Both the position numbers and the translations under genes were made by a program. A stretch of DNA of 64,000 nucleotides from Pseudoprevotella muciniphila (GTDB lineage: Bacteria; Bacteroidota; Bacteroidia; Bacteroidales; Bacteroidaceae), in contig NZ_CP033459.1 of assembly GCF_003265305.2 (NCBI RefSeq), positions 1,674,001-1,738,000 on the forward strand, given 5' to 3'. Shown here piece after piece: positions 10,601-18,314 of this stretch. The notes beneath the pieces are model-generated. The model worked only from the letters and a program-made list of their open reading frames with translations, searched no databases and was not told where the DNA came from. The first letter of the stretch is position 1. Each line of letters starts with the position of its first letter.

Positions 10601-10828
10601 TATAGGACAGATACATTTACGACTGGTGCACACGAGGCCTATCTCTCATTGTCAGCATTCAGTGAGGCAGACGCCTACTTGCTTAATGGTGGTGTGATTT
10701 CTGGTATCAACGAAATCAATGAAATGAGCAAGACAGGCATTGTTTACGACTTACAGGGTCGTATCGTGAAGAAGCCTGTGCGAGGAGGTATTTACCTCAT
10801 CAACGGCAAGAAAGTTATTCTTAAATAA
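7637..10828 (+). CDS. Large exported CotH-kinase-family protein, paralogue of the upstream gene
   Basis: A 1063-residue protein with signal peptide MKRFIFLMFSLFGLLAVNAQ. A lectin-like region follows (about 25-175, with WWIIKK, FNLRTSG and NLLGCY), almost motif for motif the same as in its upstream neighbour. The CotH domain covers roughly 310-725 (FKYRGATAQGYEKKAY, THGRFVEVFLNG, ATDNHGKN, WDLDGTWG). It then has two copies of a beta-rich module (ASGYNTHFS near 735 and EGGYTTYFSS near 890) where the paralogue has one, and it lacks the dockerin-like loops. It ends in YDLQGRIV and GIYLINGKKVILK. The two genes appear to be a tandem duplication with later domain exchange. Function is inferred as for the paralogue. 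Confidence 0.8.
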   Translation: MKRFIFLMFSLFGLLAVNAQIDFDETKEYYIKSIYNNGWIGRGAQHNATPQIYCVTTGAVDYDGWWIIKKTTDGTSYTIQNSQSGEYLVFDAVTYNSTNKYLMLSTDGTSDEAKWTFDYYSSQNALRVISVADNEYVFNLRTSGTPNLLGCYRNVNSASNNELFQFIDKDGNQVPTTEVKPDDPDPITGSFSEYVDSLQLDNKNLVYNKSSETFMMSLSESLRGGKDYKPTVSFKQIRNGNIRIRIGNNYAGNGEELSIPAVTCASPYNIAVELNGEIVASTTLSFTFLPIVQMNVASCNGSYYTNGTFHLLDPDRLFDDSLYTAKFKYRGATAQGYEKKAYNVKMIDAAGNKVDRTFLGMREDNNWVLDAMAIDKADMRNRVATDLWNDFSHEPYHQPFENKKVSTGTHGRFVEVFLNGEYRGIYCFTEKVDRKQLRLESLDTDLFTEEQTIRGTLYKTTSWGYEVFMGHETDRSNFPRRAPSSYNNKSTSWCYYEGKYPDVEDGEPFDYGPIWRAVNIVAAGSDEQFVDSFEYYFDKPVIDDYYLFLELILATDNHGKNMFYYCYDTNPSAKKLAKGFTEKDKVGIAVWDLDGTWGRRWDGGNSYTSNPQTDFETFISRYEHGQLTYFTRLRNISYFNWEETLASRYCQVRRTWFNPDSLCKRFTDYYSLFEESGADTREEDRWYSYHYSVGIGEDVEWTCNWIRNRIAYLDNKYGYAESTGSITISASGYNTHFSTEAYRVPEGVEAGVVTAVRNDSMNIDFCYQPGSIIPAKAAVIVKGQPGTYNTTIYGSTLHEEMPETNLLKAYVQSAITTGGAGYFRFSHSNDSALVGFYAQRSAQGAWQARAGEVYLVTPTKNSADSVLINHPQKPVIEEVSITISEGGYTTYFSSNSYTLPAGTEAGIVTAASNTDMTVDYIYKAGDVIPANTPVIIKGATGNYTIAIIAPEGTAPSPNLLVGSDEPTAVTGDYTYRFDKENSGETIGFYRTDTFTTGAHEAYLSLSAFSEADAYLLNGGVISGINEINEMSKTGIVYDLQGRIVKKPVRGGIYLINGKKVILK

Positions 10829-10850
10829 CTATCCTGAACTATCATCTTTT

Positions 10851-10885
10851 AGCAAGCGCTCCTTTTTGGTGCGCTTGCTTTTTTT
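10851..10885 (+). terminator. Intrinsic terminator after the second CotH gene
   Basis: A perfect 9-bp stem, AGCAAGCGC at 10851-10859 and GCGCTTGCT at 10871-10879, followed by a run of Ts to 10885. Confidence 0.85.
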
Positions 10886-10925
10886 GGCAGAGAATTGTGC
10901 TTTTGGTAAAGCAAAACGTCTGATG

Positions 10926-10957
10926 GTTGCTTAATCCGAGTTAAAACCGTAAATTTG
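10926..10957 (+). promoter_or_regulatory. Bacteroidetes promoter for mnmG and genes after it
   Basis: TTG at 10926-10928, a 21-bp gap, then TAAATTTG at 10950-10957. The spacing fits the -33/-7 consensus. Confidence 0.6.
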
Positions 10958-11021
10958 CATATCAAAACAAGGATCCGTTTGCCGGAAGGCATTGGAAGAC
11001 ATTGCTCGTACGACAAATTTC

Positions 11022-12899
11022 ATGCAACAAGATTTCAAATACGACATCATTGTGGTTGGTGCCGGTCACGCCGGGTGCGAAGCGGCAGTTGCCGCTGCGC
11101 GCATGGGTGCCCGTACATGCATCATCACCATGGATATGAACAAGATTGCACAAATGAGTTGCAATCCTGCCGTAGGAGGCATTGCCAAGGGGCAGATCGT
11201 TCGCGAAATAGACGCCTTGGGAGGTCAGATGGGTCTTATAACCGATGCTGCATCCATACAGTTCCGTATGCTTAATCGCTCCAAGGGACCTGCAATGTGG
11301 AGTCCACGTGCACAGTGCGACCGCATCCGCTTCATACAAGAATGGCGCAAGGTGCTGGAGAATACGCCCAACCTTCACATTTGGCAAGATGAAGTTTGCG
11401 AACTGCTGACAAACAAAGGGCAAGTGAACGGTGTCCGCACCATTTGGGGTGCAGAATTCACTGCACGCTGCGTCATCATCACGGCAGGCACTTTCCTCAA
11501 CGGCCTAATGCATGTGGGACGAAAACAGATTCCCGGCGGTCGCTGTGCCGAACCAGCAGTGCTTCACCTTACAGAGTCCATCACACAGCACGGCATCCGT
11601 GCGGAACGAATGAAAACCGGCACACCTGTCAGAATAGACAAGCGGAGTGTGCATCTTGACGAAATGGGATTAGAGCCTGGGGATGAAGACATGCGGACAT
11701 TCTCATACATATCCGAAGGTCATCCCCTACCCCAACAGCCTTGCTGGACTTGTAACACAAACGAAGATGTGCACGATATTCTGCGCGGAGGATTGCCCGA
11801 CTCTCCACTCTACAATGGCCAGATTCAAAGCATAGGTCCGAGATATTGCCCATCGATAGAAACCAAACTCGTTACCTTTGAGGGACGAGACCACCACCCG
11901 CTTTTTCTTGAGCCCGAAGGTGTCGACACCAACGAGATGTACCTCAATGGATTCTCGTCAAGCCTTCCCATGGATGTTCAGATTGAGGCATTGCGAAAAA
12001 TACCTGCTCTGCGTGATGTGGTTGTCTATCGTCCTGGCTATGCCATAGAGTATGACTTCTTCGACCCGACCCAACTGACTCACAGTTTGGAATCCAAGCT
12101 CATAGACGGCCTCTTTTTTGCAGGTCAGGTAAATGGTACCACAGGCTATGAAGAAGCGGCAGGACAAGGTCTTATGGCAGGAATTAACGCTGTTTTGAAG
12201 TGTTCCGGTAACTCTTCCTTCACATTAGGACGCGACGAGGCATATATAGGTGTGCTGATTGACGACCTTGTAACCAAGGGTGTCGATGAGCCTTATCGTA
12301 TGTTTACTTCACGCGCCGAATACCGCATCCTGCTCCGCCAGGACAACGCAGACATGCGGCTCACTCCCCACGCTCTCCGCTTAGGGTTGGCTACTAACAA
12401 AAGACGCTCTGTCTTTGAAAAGAAGGAAAAAGACATTCAAAGCCTGATGCAGTTTGTAAAAGAGACTGTTATACGCCCCGAATTCATCAACAACTTTCTT
12501 CAAAGCGTCGGAAGTTCTTCACTTAGAGGAAGTTGCAGGCTTTCTGATTTATTGGCTCGTCCTCAGGTAAACATGAACGCCCTGGCTGACAACGTGCCTA
12601 TACTTCAGCAACACCTCGACCAGGTTTCTACTCGCAGGAAGGAAGTGGCCGAGGCTGCGGAGATAGAAATCAAATATGCTGGCTACATCTCCCGCGAGCA
12701 ACAGTTGGCTGAGAAAATGCAGCGACTGGAGGATATAAAAATTAAAGGACATTTCGACTACGCCTCGCTTCATGAAATATCCACCGAGGGGCGACAAAAA
12801 CTTATTGCAATAGATCCGGAAACACTTGGACAAGCGAGCAGAATTCCCGGCGTTTCGCCAAGCGATATCAGCGTCTTGCTTATTCTTTCAGGAAGATAA
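11022..12899 (+). CDS. mnmG: tRNA uridine-5-carboxymethylaminomethyl(34) synthesis enzyme MnmG (GidA)
   Basis: The FAD-dependent partner of MnmE in modifying U34 of certain tRNAs in the cytoplasm. Starting at ATG 11022 (MQQDFKYDIIVVGAGHAG) it has 625 residues, the usual family length; an in-frame ATG at 10992 would add ten residues before the conserved start. The GAGHAGCEAA dinucleotide-binding motif is at the N-terminus. MSCNPAVGGIAKG and the late GTTGYEEAAGQGL motif are both GidA signatures. It heads the group with apt, uvrC, dtd, mazG-like and deoC. Two parS-like palindromes follow its stop codon. gidA near the replication origin is common in bacteria. Confidence 0.95.
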   Translation: MQQDFKYDIIVVGAGHAGCEAAVAAARMGARTCIITMDMNKIAQMSCNPAVGGIAKGQIVREIDALGGQMGLITDAASIQFRMLNRSKGPAMWSPRAQCDRIRFIQEWRKVLENTPNLHIWQDEVCELLTNKGQVNGVRTIWGAEFTARCVIITAGTFLNGLMHVGRKQIPGGRCAEPAVLHLTESITQHGIRAERMKTGTPVRIDKRSVHLDEMGLEPGDEDMRTFSYISEGHPLPQQPCWTCNTNEDVHDILRGGLPDSPLYNGQIQSIGPRYCPSIETKLVTFEGRDHHPLFLEPEGVDTNEMYLNGFSSSLPMDVQIEALRKIPALRDVVVYRPGYAIEYDFFDPTQLTHSLESKLIDGLFFAGQVNGTTGYEEAAGQGLMAGINAVLKCSGNSSFTLGRDEAYIGVLIDDLVTKGVDEPYRMFTSRAEYRILLRQDNADMRLTPHALRLGLATNKRRSVFEKKEKDIQSLMQFVKETVIRPEFINNFLQSVGSSSLRGSCRLSDLLARPQVNMNALADNVPILQQHLDQVSTRRKEVAEAAEIEIKYAGYISREQQLAEKMQRLEDIKIKGHFDYASLHEISTEGRQKLIAIDPETLGQASRIPGVSPSDISVLLILSGR

Positions 12900-12905
12900 A
12901 CGAAA

Positions 12906-12921
12906 TGTTTCACGTGAAACA
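12906..12921. other. parS-like site 1 (ParB-binding palindrome)
   Basis: TGTTTCACGTGAAACA is a perfect 16-bp palindrome and matches the widely conserved bacterial parS consensus exactly. It lies seven bases after the mnmG stop codon. A second copy is 16 bp away. Confidence 0.85.
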
Positions 12922-12937
12922 AAAAAAACAAGCAAAC

Positions 12938-12953
12938 CGTTTCACGTGAAACA
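12938..12953. other. parS-like site 2 (ParB-binding palindrome)
   Basis: CGTTTCACGTGAAACA matches parS with one change in the outermost base. Together with site 1 it makes a closely spaced pair in the 67-bp mnmG-apt spacer. Confidence 0.8.
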
Positions 12954-12966
12954 AAATATTTATAAA

Positions 12967-13500
12967 ATGAATAAAGATTGTATTTTAGAAAACTTAAGAA
13001 ACATCCCGAACTACCCCAAGCCTGGGATTCAATTTCAAGACGTCAGCACAATTTTCAAAAACGCTGAATGCCTAAAGGAAATGGCTGACGAGATTGTAAA
13101 CCTTTACAAAGACAAAGGCGTCACCAAGGTTGTTGGTATAGAATCGCGAGGCTTTGTTCTCGGCGCGATTGTTGCATCACGATTGGGTGCAGGGTTTGTG
13201 ATGTGTAGAAAACCCGGAAAACTACCCGGCACAACGCGTAAAGCATCGTACCAAAAAGAATATGGATACGACTGCATAGAAATTCACGACGATGCCATCA
13301 ACGAAAACGACACTATCCTAATACACGACGACCTATTGGCGACAGGCGGTTCTATGTTGGCAGCATATAATCTGGTGAAGTCATTCAAACCGAAAGACAT
13401 CTACATCAATTTCATCATTGAACTTTGCATGGAGGGTCTTGGGGGAAGAAAAACACTTGAGGGTACGAACCTTACCACACTGTTGCAAGTTTCAAGATAA
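12967..13500 (+). CDS. apt: Adenine phosphoribosyltransferase
   Basis: A 177-residue enzyme that salvages adenine to AMP with PRPP. The start ATG 12967 (MNKDCILENL) gives the family's usual length and sits just after the parS pair; a longer in-frame reading would run back through parS into mnmG and is not credible. Motifs: YPKPGIQFQDVS at the N-terminus, GIESRGFVLG, the flexible-loop segment RKPGKLPG, and the PRPP-binding site ILIHDDLLATGGS. It is the second gene of the mnmG group. Confidence 0.95.
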   Translation: MNKDCILENLRNIPNYPKPGIQFQDVSTIFKNAECLKEMADEIVNLYKDKGVTKVVGIESRGFVLGAIVASRLGAGFVMCRKPGKLPGTTRKASYQKEYGYDCIEIHDDAINENDTILIHDDLLATGGSMLAAYNLVKSFKPKDIYINFIIELCMEGLGGRKTLEGTNLTTLLQVSR

Positions 13501-13535
13501 CAGATATGTTATAAAATCGTGTTTGTTTGAATAAA

Positions 13536-15380
13536 ATGGATGCGGCGTTAGAGAGTAAATTAAAAAACATCGTAACAAACTTACCGGAGTCGCCAGGAAG
13601 TTATCAATACCTCGACGAAACCGGTAAAATTATCTATGTCGGCAAGGCGAAAAACCTTAAACGTCGTGTAAGTTCATATTTCAACAAAGACCAACAGTCA
13701 CAGAAGACAAAACTTCTTGTTTCAAAAATACGTGATATACATTATATCGTCGTTAAAACGGAAGAAGACGCGCTTCTGCTTGAAAACAACTTAATCAAGC
13801 AACACAAGCCCAAATATAACATTCTTCTCAAAGACGGCAAGACGTACCCGTCAATTGCTGTAACAAAGGAATTTCTGCCACGGATTTTCAAGACCAGGAA
13901 CCGCAATCTGAAACACGCTCTCCTATTCGGTCCTTACAGCCACGCGGGAACAATGTATGCTTTATTAGATTTATGCAAGGAACTTTATCAAGTACGCCCC
14001 TGCATGACACCCATAACCAAGGAGGGCGTTGAAACCGGAAAATACGACGTCTGTCTCCGCTATCATTTGCACAAGTGTAAAGCCCCATGCTGTGGCAGGC
14101 AAACCCATGAAGAATATGTCGCAAACATCGGACAATGTATTGAAATATTAAAAGGCAACACAGCAGAATTATCACGAAATCTTCGGAAGAAGATGGAGAC
14201 GCTAAGCGAAGAATTGCGATTTGAAGAAGCCGAAGAAATAAGAAAAAAATACGAAATCATCGAAAATTTCCGTTCAAAAAGTACGGTTATTTCGAGTGTT
14301 GAGCACAACATTGACGTTTTCAACATTGACAGCGATGAAAAGGCGGCTTATGTCAACTACCTGCACGTAGTAAAAGGTTCCATTACGCAAGCCTATACTT
14401 TAGAATGTAAAAAGAAACTAGACGAATCCAACGAAGAAATTATAGCATACGCTATTATTGAACTGCGTGAAAAATTTGCATCAAACTCTAAGGAAATCGT
14501 TGTGCCATTTAAGGTAGATATTCCCGAATCCATCGCTATTCAAACCATACCACAACGCGGCGACAAATACCATCTGCTTGAACTTTCTGCGCTCAATGTA
14601 AAACAGTACAAGTTTGACAAACTTAAACAGGCTGAAAAACTGAATCCTGAACAGAAATCAGTACGACTGATGAAGGAGATACAAAAAGACCTTGGATTGA
14701 GTTCCCTACCCTATCGCATCGAACTGTTCGACAATTCAAACATCAGCGGTGAGGACGCTGTGGCTGCGTGTGTTGTGTTTGAGAAACTGAAACCTGCAAA
14801 AAAAGAATATCGCACTTATAATATTAAAACAGTTACAGGTCCTGACGACTATGCATCAATGAAAGAAGTTGTCAGAAGAAGATACAGCCGTATATTTGAA
14901 GAACTATCTTCCCTACCCGACCTGATTATTGCGGATGGCGGCAAAGGGCAAATGGAAGTGATACGCGAGGTTACAGAGGATGAACTAAAACTTAACATCC
15001 CTATTGCCGGACTTGCAAAAGACAAACGTCACCGCACACGCGAACTTCTGTTCGGTTTTCCGCAGAAGAGTATAGGAGTAGACCCTTCTTCACAACTCTT
15101 TCGCACACTTACCCAAATGCAGGACGAAGTACACCGCTTTGCCATCAAGTTCCACAGAAACAAAAGAAGCAAAAGACAGGTCGCCAGCGAACTTGATAAA
15201 ATCGATGGAATCGGCAAAAAAACGAAAGAATTGCTGTTGAAGAAGTTCGGCAGCGTCAAAGTGATTAAAAACGCCGATGAAACCGCGCTTCAGAAGATTC
15301 TTGGACCTATAAAGGGTTCGAAGATATACCACAATTTACATAAAGGTGACATTTCTTCAGAGAAGATAAACGACATTTAA
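13536..15380 (+). CDS. uvrC: Excinuclease ABC subunit C
   Basis: A 614-residue nuclease subunit that makes both incisions in nucleotide excision repair. The GIY-YIG domain is at the N-terminus (GSYQYLDETGKIIYVGKAKNLKRRVSSYF region). A four-cysteine-type linker with CLRYHLHKCKAPC follows, then a UVR motif around residues 205-240, the RNase H-like C-terminal nuclease (FDNSNISGED, IADGGKGQ) and the terminal helix-hairpin-helix pair (KIDGIGKKTKELLLKKFGS region). ATG 13536 is used; an in-frame TTG nine bases upstream is the alternative. Its partner uvrA is also in this window at 29.6 kb. Confidence 0.95.
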   Translation: MDAALESKLKNIVTNLPESPGSYQYLDETGKIIYVGKAKNLKRRVSSYFNKDQQSQKTKLLVSKIRDIHYIVVKTEEDALLLENNLIKQHKPKYNILLKDGKTYPSIAVTKEFLPRIFKTRNRNLKHALLFGPYSHAGTMYALLDLCKELYQVRPCMTPITKEGVETGKYDVCLRYHLHKCKAPCCGRQTHEEYVANIGQCIEILKGNTAELSRNLRKKMETLSEELRFEEAEEIRKKYEIIENFRSKSTVISSVEHNIDVFNIDSDEKAAYVNYLHVVKGSITQAYTLECKKKLDESNEEIIAYAIIELREKFASNSKEIVVPFKVDIPESIAIQTIPQRGDKYHLLELSALNVKQYKFDKLKQAEKLNPEQKSVRLMKEIQKDLGLSSLPYRIELFDNSNISGEDAVAACVVFEKLKPAKKEYRTYNIKTVTGPDDYASMKEVVRRRYSRIFEELSSLPDLIIADGGKGQMEVIREVTEDELKLNIPIAGLAKDKRHRTRELLFGFPQKSIGVDPSSQLFRTLTQMQDEVHRFAIKFHRNKRSKRQVASELDKIDGIGKKTKELLLKKFGSVKVIKNADETALQKILGPIKGSKIYHNLHKGDISSEKINDI

Positions 15381-15391
15381 ACTTTTCTGCT

Positions 15392-15399
15392 TAATTTTG
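15392..15399 (+). promoter_or_regulatory. Bacteroidetes -7 element for dtd, giving an almost leaderless transcript
   Basis: TAATTTTG ends only seven bases before the dtd ATG at 15407. With the usual start-site distance for this element, the mRNA would begin at or within a few bases of the start codon. Confidence 0.5.
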
Positions 15400-15406
15400 T
15401 GTTACA

Positions 15407-15859
15407 ATGAGAGTAGTCATACAGCGTACACAATCCGCATCTGTTAAAATTGATGGAAAAACCAACGGTGAAATCGGCAAAGGTTTGCTGATTTTATTGG
15501 GCATCGAACCATCCGACACACAAGAAGATGTTTTATGGTTGGTAAAAAAAGCGGCAATGCTGCGCATATTCGATGACGATGAAGGCGTGATGAACAAATC
15601 CGTTATTGATATAAATGGCGATGTCATGGTGGTGAGTCAATTCACTCTCATGGCAAGTTATAAAAAAGGAAACCGACCATCGTATATTCGCGCAGCAGGT
15701 CCTGAAATCGCCATACCACTCTACGATTATTTCTGCAGCGAAATGGAAAAAACTATAGAAAAACCCGTTAAAACCGGTGTTTTTGGTGCGAATATGCAAG
15801 TTGAATTGCTAAACGATGGCCCTGTAACCATCTGCATGGATTCTAAACGAAAAGAATAG
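15407..15859 (+). CDS. dtd: D-aminoacyl-tRNA deacylase
   Basis: A 150-residue proofreading enzyme that removes D-amino acids (and glycine) mischarged to tRNA. The start MRVVIQRTQSASV is the family's conserved N-terminus. The catalytic SQFTL motif and the late NDGPVT motif, which carries the GP dipeptide of the chiral-proofreading site, are both present. It sits 26 bp after uvrC and seven bp before the MazG-like gene. Confidence 0.95.
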   Translation: MRVVIQRTQSASVKIDGKTNGEIGKGLLILLGIEPSDTQEDVLWLVKKAAMLRIFDDDEGVMNKSVIDINGDVMVVSQFTLMASYKKGNRPSYIRAAGPEIAIPLYDYFCSEMEKTIEKPVKTGVFGANMQVELLNDGPVTICMDSKRKE

Positions 15860-15866
15860 TAGTGGC

Positions 15867-16190
15867 ATGACAATAGAAGAAGCCCAGAAAAAAGTAGACC
15901 AATGGATAAAGACATTCGGTGTTCGCTATTTCAGCGAACTTACCAACATGGCATGCCTTACAGAAGAAGTGGGTGAATTGGCAAGGATTATTGCCAGAAA
16001 ATATGGCGACCAATCTTTTAAATCCGGTGAGAAAGAAGATTTGTCCGATGAAATGGCAGATATTTTATGGGTTCTGATTTGCCTTGCCAACCAAACTGGC
16101 GTTGATTTGACCGATGCTCTGAAAAAATCATTCGACAAAAAAACCAAAAGAGATGCTAAGCGACACCTAGACAATCCAAAACTGAAATAA
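15867..16190 (+). CDS. MazG-like nucleotide pyrophosphohydrolase
   Basis: A 107-residue single-domain all-alpha NTP pyrophosphohydrolase. The metal-binding pattern is visible as EEVGELARI near residues 32-40 and DEMADILWVLICLAN near 60-74 (ExxE followed by ExxD-type helices). Family members hydrolyse NTPs or modified dNTPs to NMP and pyrophosphate; the substrate here is unknown. It lies seven bp after dtd and in the same direction, so the two are probably co-transcribed. Confidence 0.85.
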   Translation: MTIEEAQKKVDQWIKTFGVRYFSELTNMACLTEEVGELARIIARKYGDQSFKSGEKEDLSDEMADILWVLICLANQTGVDLTDALKKSFDKKTKRDAKRHLDNPKLK

Positions 16191-16235
16191 ATAACATATT
16201 TTTTAGGCAACAAAAATAATAATCTTCAAATAATT

Positions 16236-17171
16236 ATGGCAAATAATTGTAACTGTGGACACGACCACAACCATGATCATCTTGGCTGCAAAGACAAATA
16301 CAGCCTGGCCTTTGAAAAGTTTGACCTCCACCGACACGATGAAATAGTTCATGAAGAGGTTACTAAACTCATTGAGAAAAACAAGGGAAAATACAACACA
16401 CCGGAAGTGATGCTCCATCTGCTTCAGGCTGTAGAATTGACTACGCTGAAAGTAACCGACAGCGAAGAAAGCGTTCTGGCTATGGTTGAGCGCGTCAACA
16501 AGTTTTATGATGAGCGCCCGGAACTTCCACCGATGGCCACCATCTGCGTATATCCCAAATTCGCAAAATTAGTCAGTCAAAGCCTCGAAGTAGAGGGTAC
16601 AGAAACTACGGTTGTAAGCGGTGGTTTTCCTTCTTCACAAACCTTTGCAGAAGTAAAAACCATCGAAACGTCGCTGGCTGTACACGATGGCGCAGAACAG
16701 GTAGATTGTGTCTTGAATGTTGGTGCTTTCCTTTCTGGCGATTATGAGACTGTTTCCGATGAAATCGCCGAAATTAAGGCAGCATGTAACGGTGTTCCAC
16801 TGAAAGTCATTCTCGAGACCGGAGCGCTTCAAACGGCAGAAAACATCAAACGTGCCAGTATTCTCGCTATCTATGCCGGTGCAGACTTTATCAAGACGAG
16901 TACTGGAAAAATAGAGCCAGCAGCCACTCCTGAAGCAGCACTGATGATGTGCGAAACCATCAAGGAATACTACAAACTAACAGGAACGAAAATTGGCTTT
17001 AAGGCTGCCGGCGGACTGAAAACCATTGACGATGCCCTTAACTACTACACAATAGTTATGGAACTTCTCGGAAAAGAGTGGATTGACGACAAACTATTTC
17101 GTCTCGGAACAAGCCGTTTGGCTAACAAAATTGTTTCTAAGGTGGTTGGTGAAGAAATTAACCCTTTCTAA
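16236..17171 (+). CDS. deoC: Deoxyribose-phosphate aldolase
   Basis: A 311-residue class I aldolase that splits 2-deoxyribose 5-phosphate into glyceraldehyde 3-phosphate and acetaldehyde. The Schiff-base lysine lies in DFIKTSTGK, and the second lysine in GFKAAGGLKT; LNVGAFLSGDYE is also typical. The protein is longer than compact DeoC enzymes because of about 50 extra N-terminal residues. These begin with a Cys/His-rich stretch (CNCGHDHNHDH) that looks able to bind a metal. It is the last gene of the mnmG group and ends at a strong terminator. Confidence 0.92.
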   Translation: MANNCNCGHDHNHDHLGCKDKYSLAFEKFDLHRHDEIVHEEVTKLIEKNKGKYNTPEVMLHLLQAVELTTLKVTDSEESVLAMVERVNKFYDERPELPPMATICVYPKFAKLVSQSLEVEGTETTVVSGGFPSSQTFAEVKTIETSLAVHDGAEQVDCVLNVGAFLSGDYETVSDEIAEIKAACNGVPLKVILETGALQTAENIKRASILAIYAGADFIKTSTGKIEPAATPEAALMMCETIKEYYKLTGTKIGFKAAGGLKTIDDALNYYTIVMELLGKEWIDDKLFRLGTSRLANKIVSKVVGEEINPF

Positions 17172-17191
17172 AGCAACTGTGATAAAGGTCC

Positions 17192-17232
17192 AAATAAAAG
17201 CGATGAATCTTACGGTTTCATCGCTTTTATTT
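17192..17232. terminator. Bidirectional intrinsic terminator between deoC and the polyprenyl synthetase gene
   Basis: A perfect 16-bp stem (17192-17207 with 17217-17232, core AAAAGCGATGAA) has A-rich and T-rich ends on opposite sides. It can serve both convergent genes. Confidence 0.9.
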
Positions 17233-17240
17233 TTATATTT

Positions 17241-18218
17241 TTACATCTCGCGTCCTACCACATAGTCTATATAGAGTTCCAAAGAACGACGCACGTCCGA
17301 ATCTTTGCAACGTATAAGATAGGATAGGGCGTTGTTTCTGTATTGCATCATTGTTTCTCGTGCAGAATCTATACCACCTTGTCCCTTGGTGAACTTAACG
17401 AGTCGCTCGATGTCGTCCTTGCTTGCTTTCATCGCCCTCACCTTTGCTGCCAAAGCGTGTATTTCTTCATCGTGCGTATTTTGGAGCGCTCGCAGAACCG
17501 GCAGAGAAAGTTTACCTTCACGCATGTCGTTGCCCGTTGGTTTTCCAATCTTTGCATCGTCAAAATAATCAAAGATATCGTCTCGTATTTGGAAACAAAT
17601 ACCCGCGGTTTCACCGAAAAGTTTTGCTTCTTCTATTGTTTGCTTATCTGCACCGACAGACAAAGCGCCAAGTTCGGCACAAACACCGAAGAGTGAAGCC
17701 GTTTTGTGCCTTATTATTTGCATATAAGTCTCCTCCGACAATTTCGGATTCAGATTACTCGGCAACTGAAGCAACTCTCCTTCAGCCAAATCGGACCCAA
17801 GCCTACCTATTGCAGATATGGGCTCCATACTATTCATCTTGGCAGCCATCTGAATAGTCTTTGACAAAATGTAATCACCTATCAGGATAGCAGGCTTGTT
17901 GTCAAACACCTTGTTTAATGATTTGTCGCCTCGTCGCTCCTGACTCTCATCTACAACATCGTCGTGAATGAGACTTGCAGTATGCAACATTTCGAGAACT
18001 ACAGCCGAGGTATATGTGTTATCGTTTACTTCGCCCAAGGCTTTTGCAGTAAGCAATACGAGTATGGGGCGCATCAACTTACCTTGCTTGGCACGCACAT
18101 GTTCAAGTGCAGAACCCAACAAACTGTTTTGGTGGGTAAGAGTAGCGTTGAACAATGCAGAGTAGTGCTGCAATTCTGCCTCGATGGGCTTACGGATCCG
18201 TTCTAAATTATTCATCAT
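17241..18218 (-). CDS. Polyprenyl diphosphate synthase (IspB/IdsA family)
   Basis: A 325-residue trans-prenyltransferase that extends allylic diphosphates with IPP. The first aspartate-rich motif is in LIHDDVVDES followed by RRGD, and the second is RDDIFDYFDD. Both have the DDxxD arrangement. Length and pattern fit long-chain synthases that make the quinone side chain, but chain length cannot be read with confidence. The second Met (one codon in) is an equally good start. It is divergent from polA and convergent with deoC. Confidence 0.9.
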   Translation of the reverse strand: MMNNLERIRKPIEAELQHYSALFNATLTHQNSLLGSALEHVRAKQGKLMRPILVLLTAKALGEVNDNTYTSAVVLEMLHTASLIHDDVVDESQERRGDKSLNKVFDNKPAILIGDYILSKTIQMAAKMNSMEPISAIGRLGSDLAEGELLQLPSNLNPKLSEETYMQIIRHKTASLFGVCAELGALSVGADKQTIEEAKLFGETAGICFQIRDDIFDYFDDAKIGKPTGNDMREGKLSLPVLRALQNTHDEEIHALAAKVRAMKASKDDIERLVKFTKGQGGIDSARETMMQYRNNALSYLIRCKDSDVRRSLELYIDYVVGREM

Positions 18219-18233
18219 TACCAGTAAATCATT

Positions 18234-18241
18234 GCAAAATT
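18234..18241 (-). promoter_or_regulatory. Bacteroidetes -7 element for the polyprenyl synthase gene
   Basis: The minus strand reads TAATTTTGC just upstream of the start (the TA lies at 18241-18242). The same 96-bp spacer must also hold the polA promoter; TTTG at 18251-18254 and TACATTTA at 18275-18282 is one weak candidate on the plus strand. Confidence 0.5.
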
Positions 18242-18314
18242 ACGACATATTTTGCAAGTCGATAAATTTTTGCGTACATTTACAACGAAAAAACCAAAAC
18301 AAAAGTAATACCAC

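Noticed and set aside
12901-12960. The two palindromes as a transcription terminator
   Set aside because: They lack GC-rich stems with T runs and match parS far better.
12826-12966. In-frame upstream extension of apt running through the two palindromes
   Set aside because: It would overlap mnmG and add 47 residues with no homology; FHVKQ-like peptides are just the translation of parS sequence.
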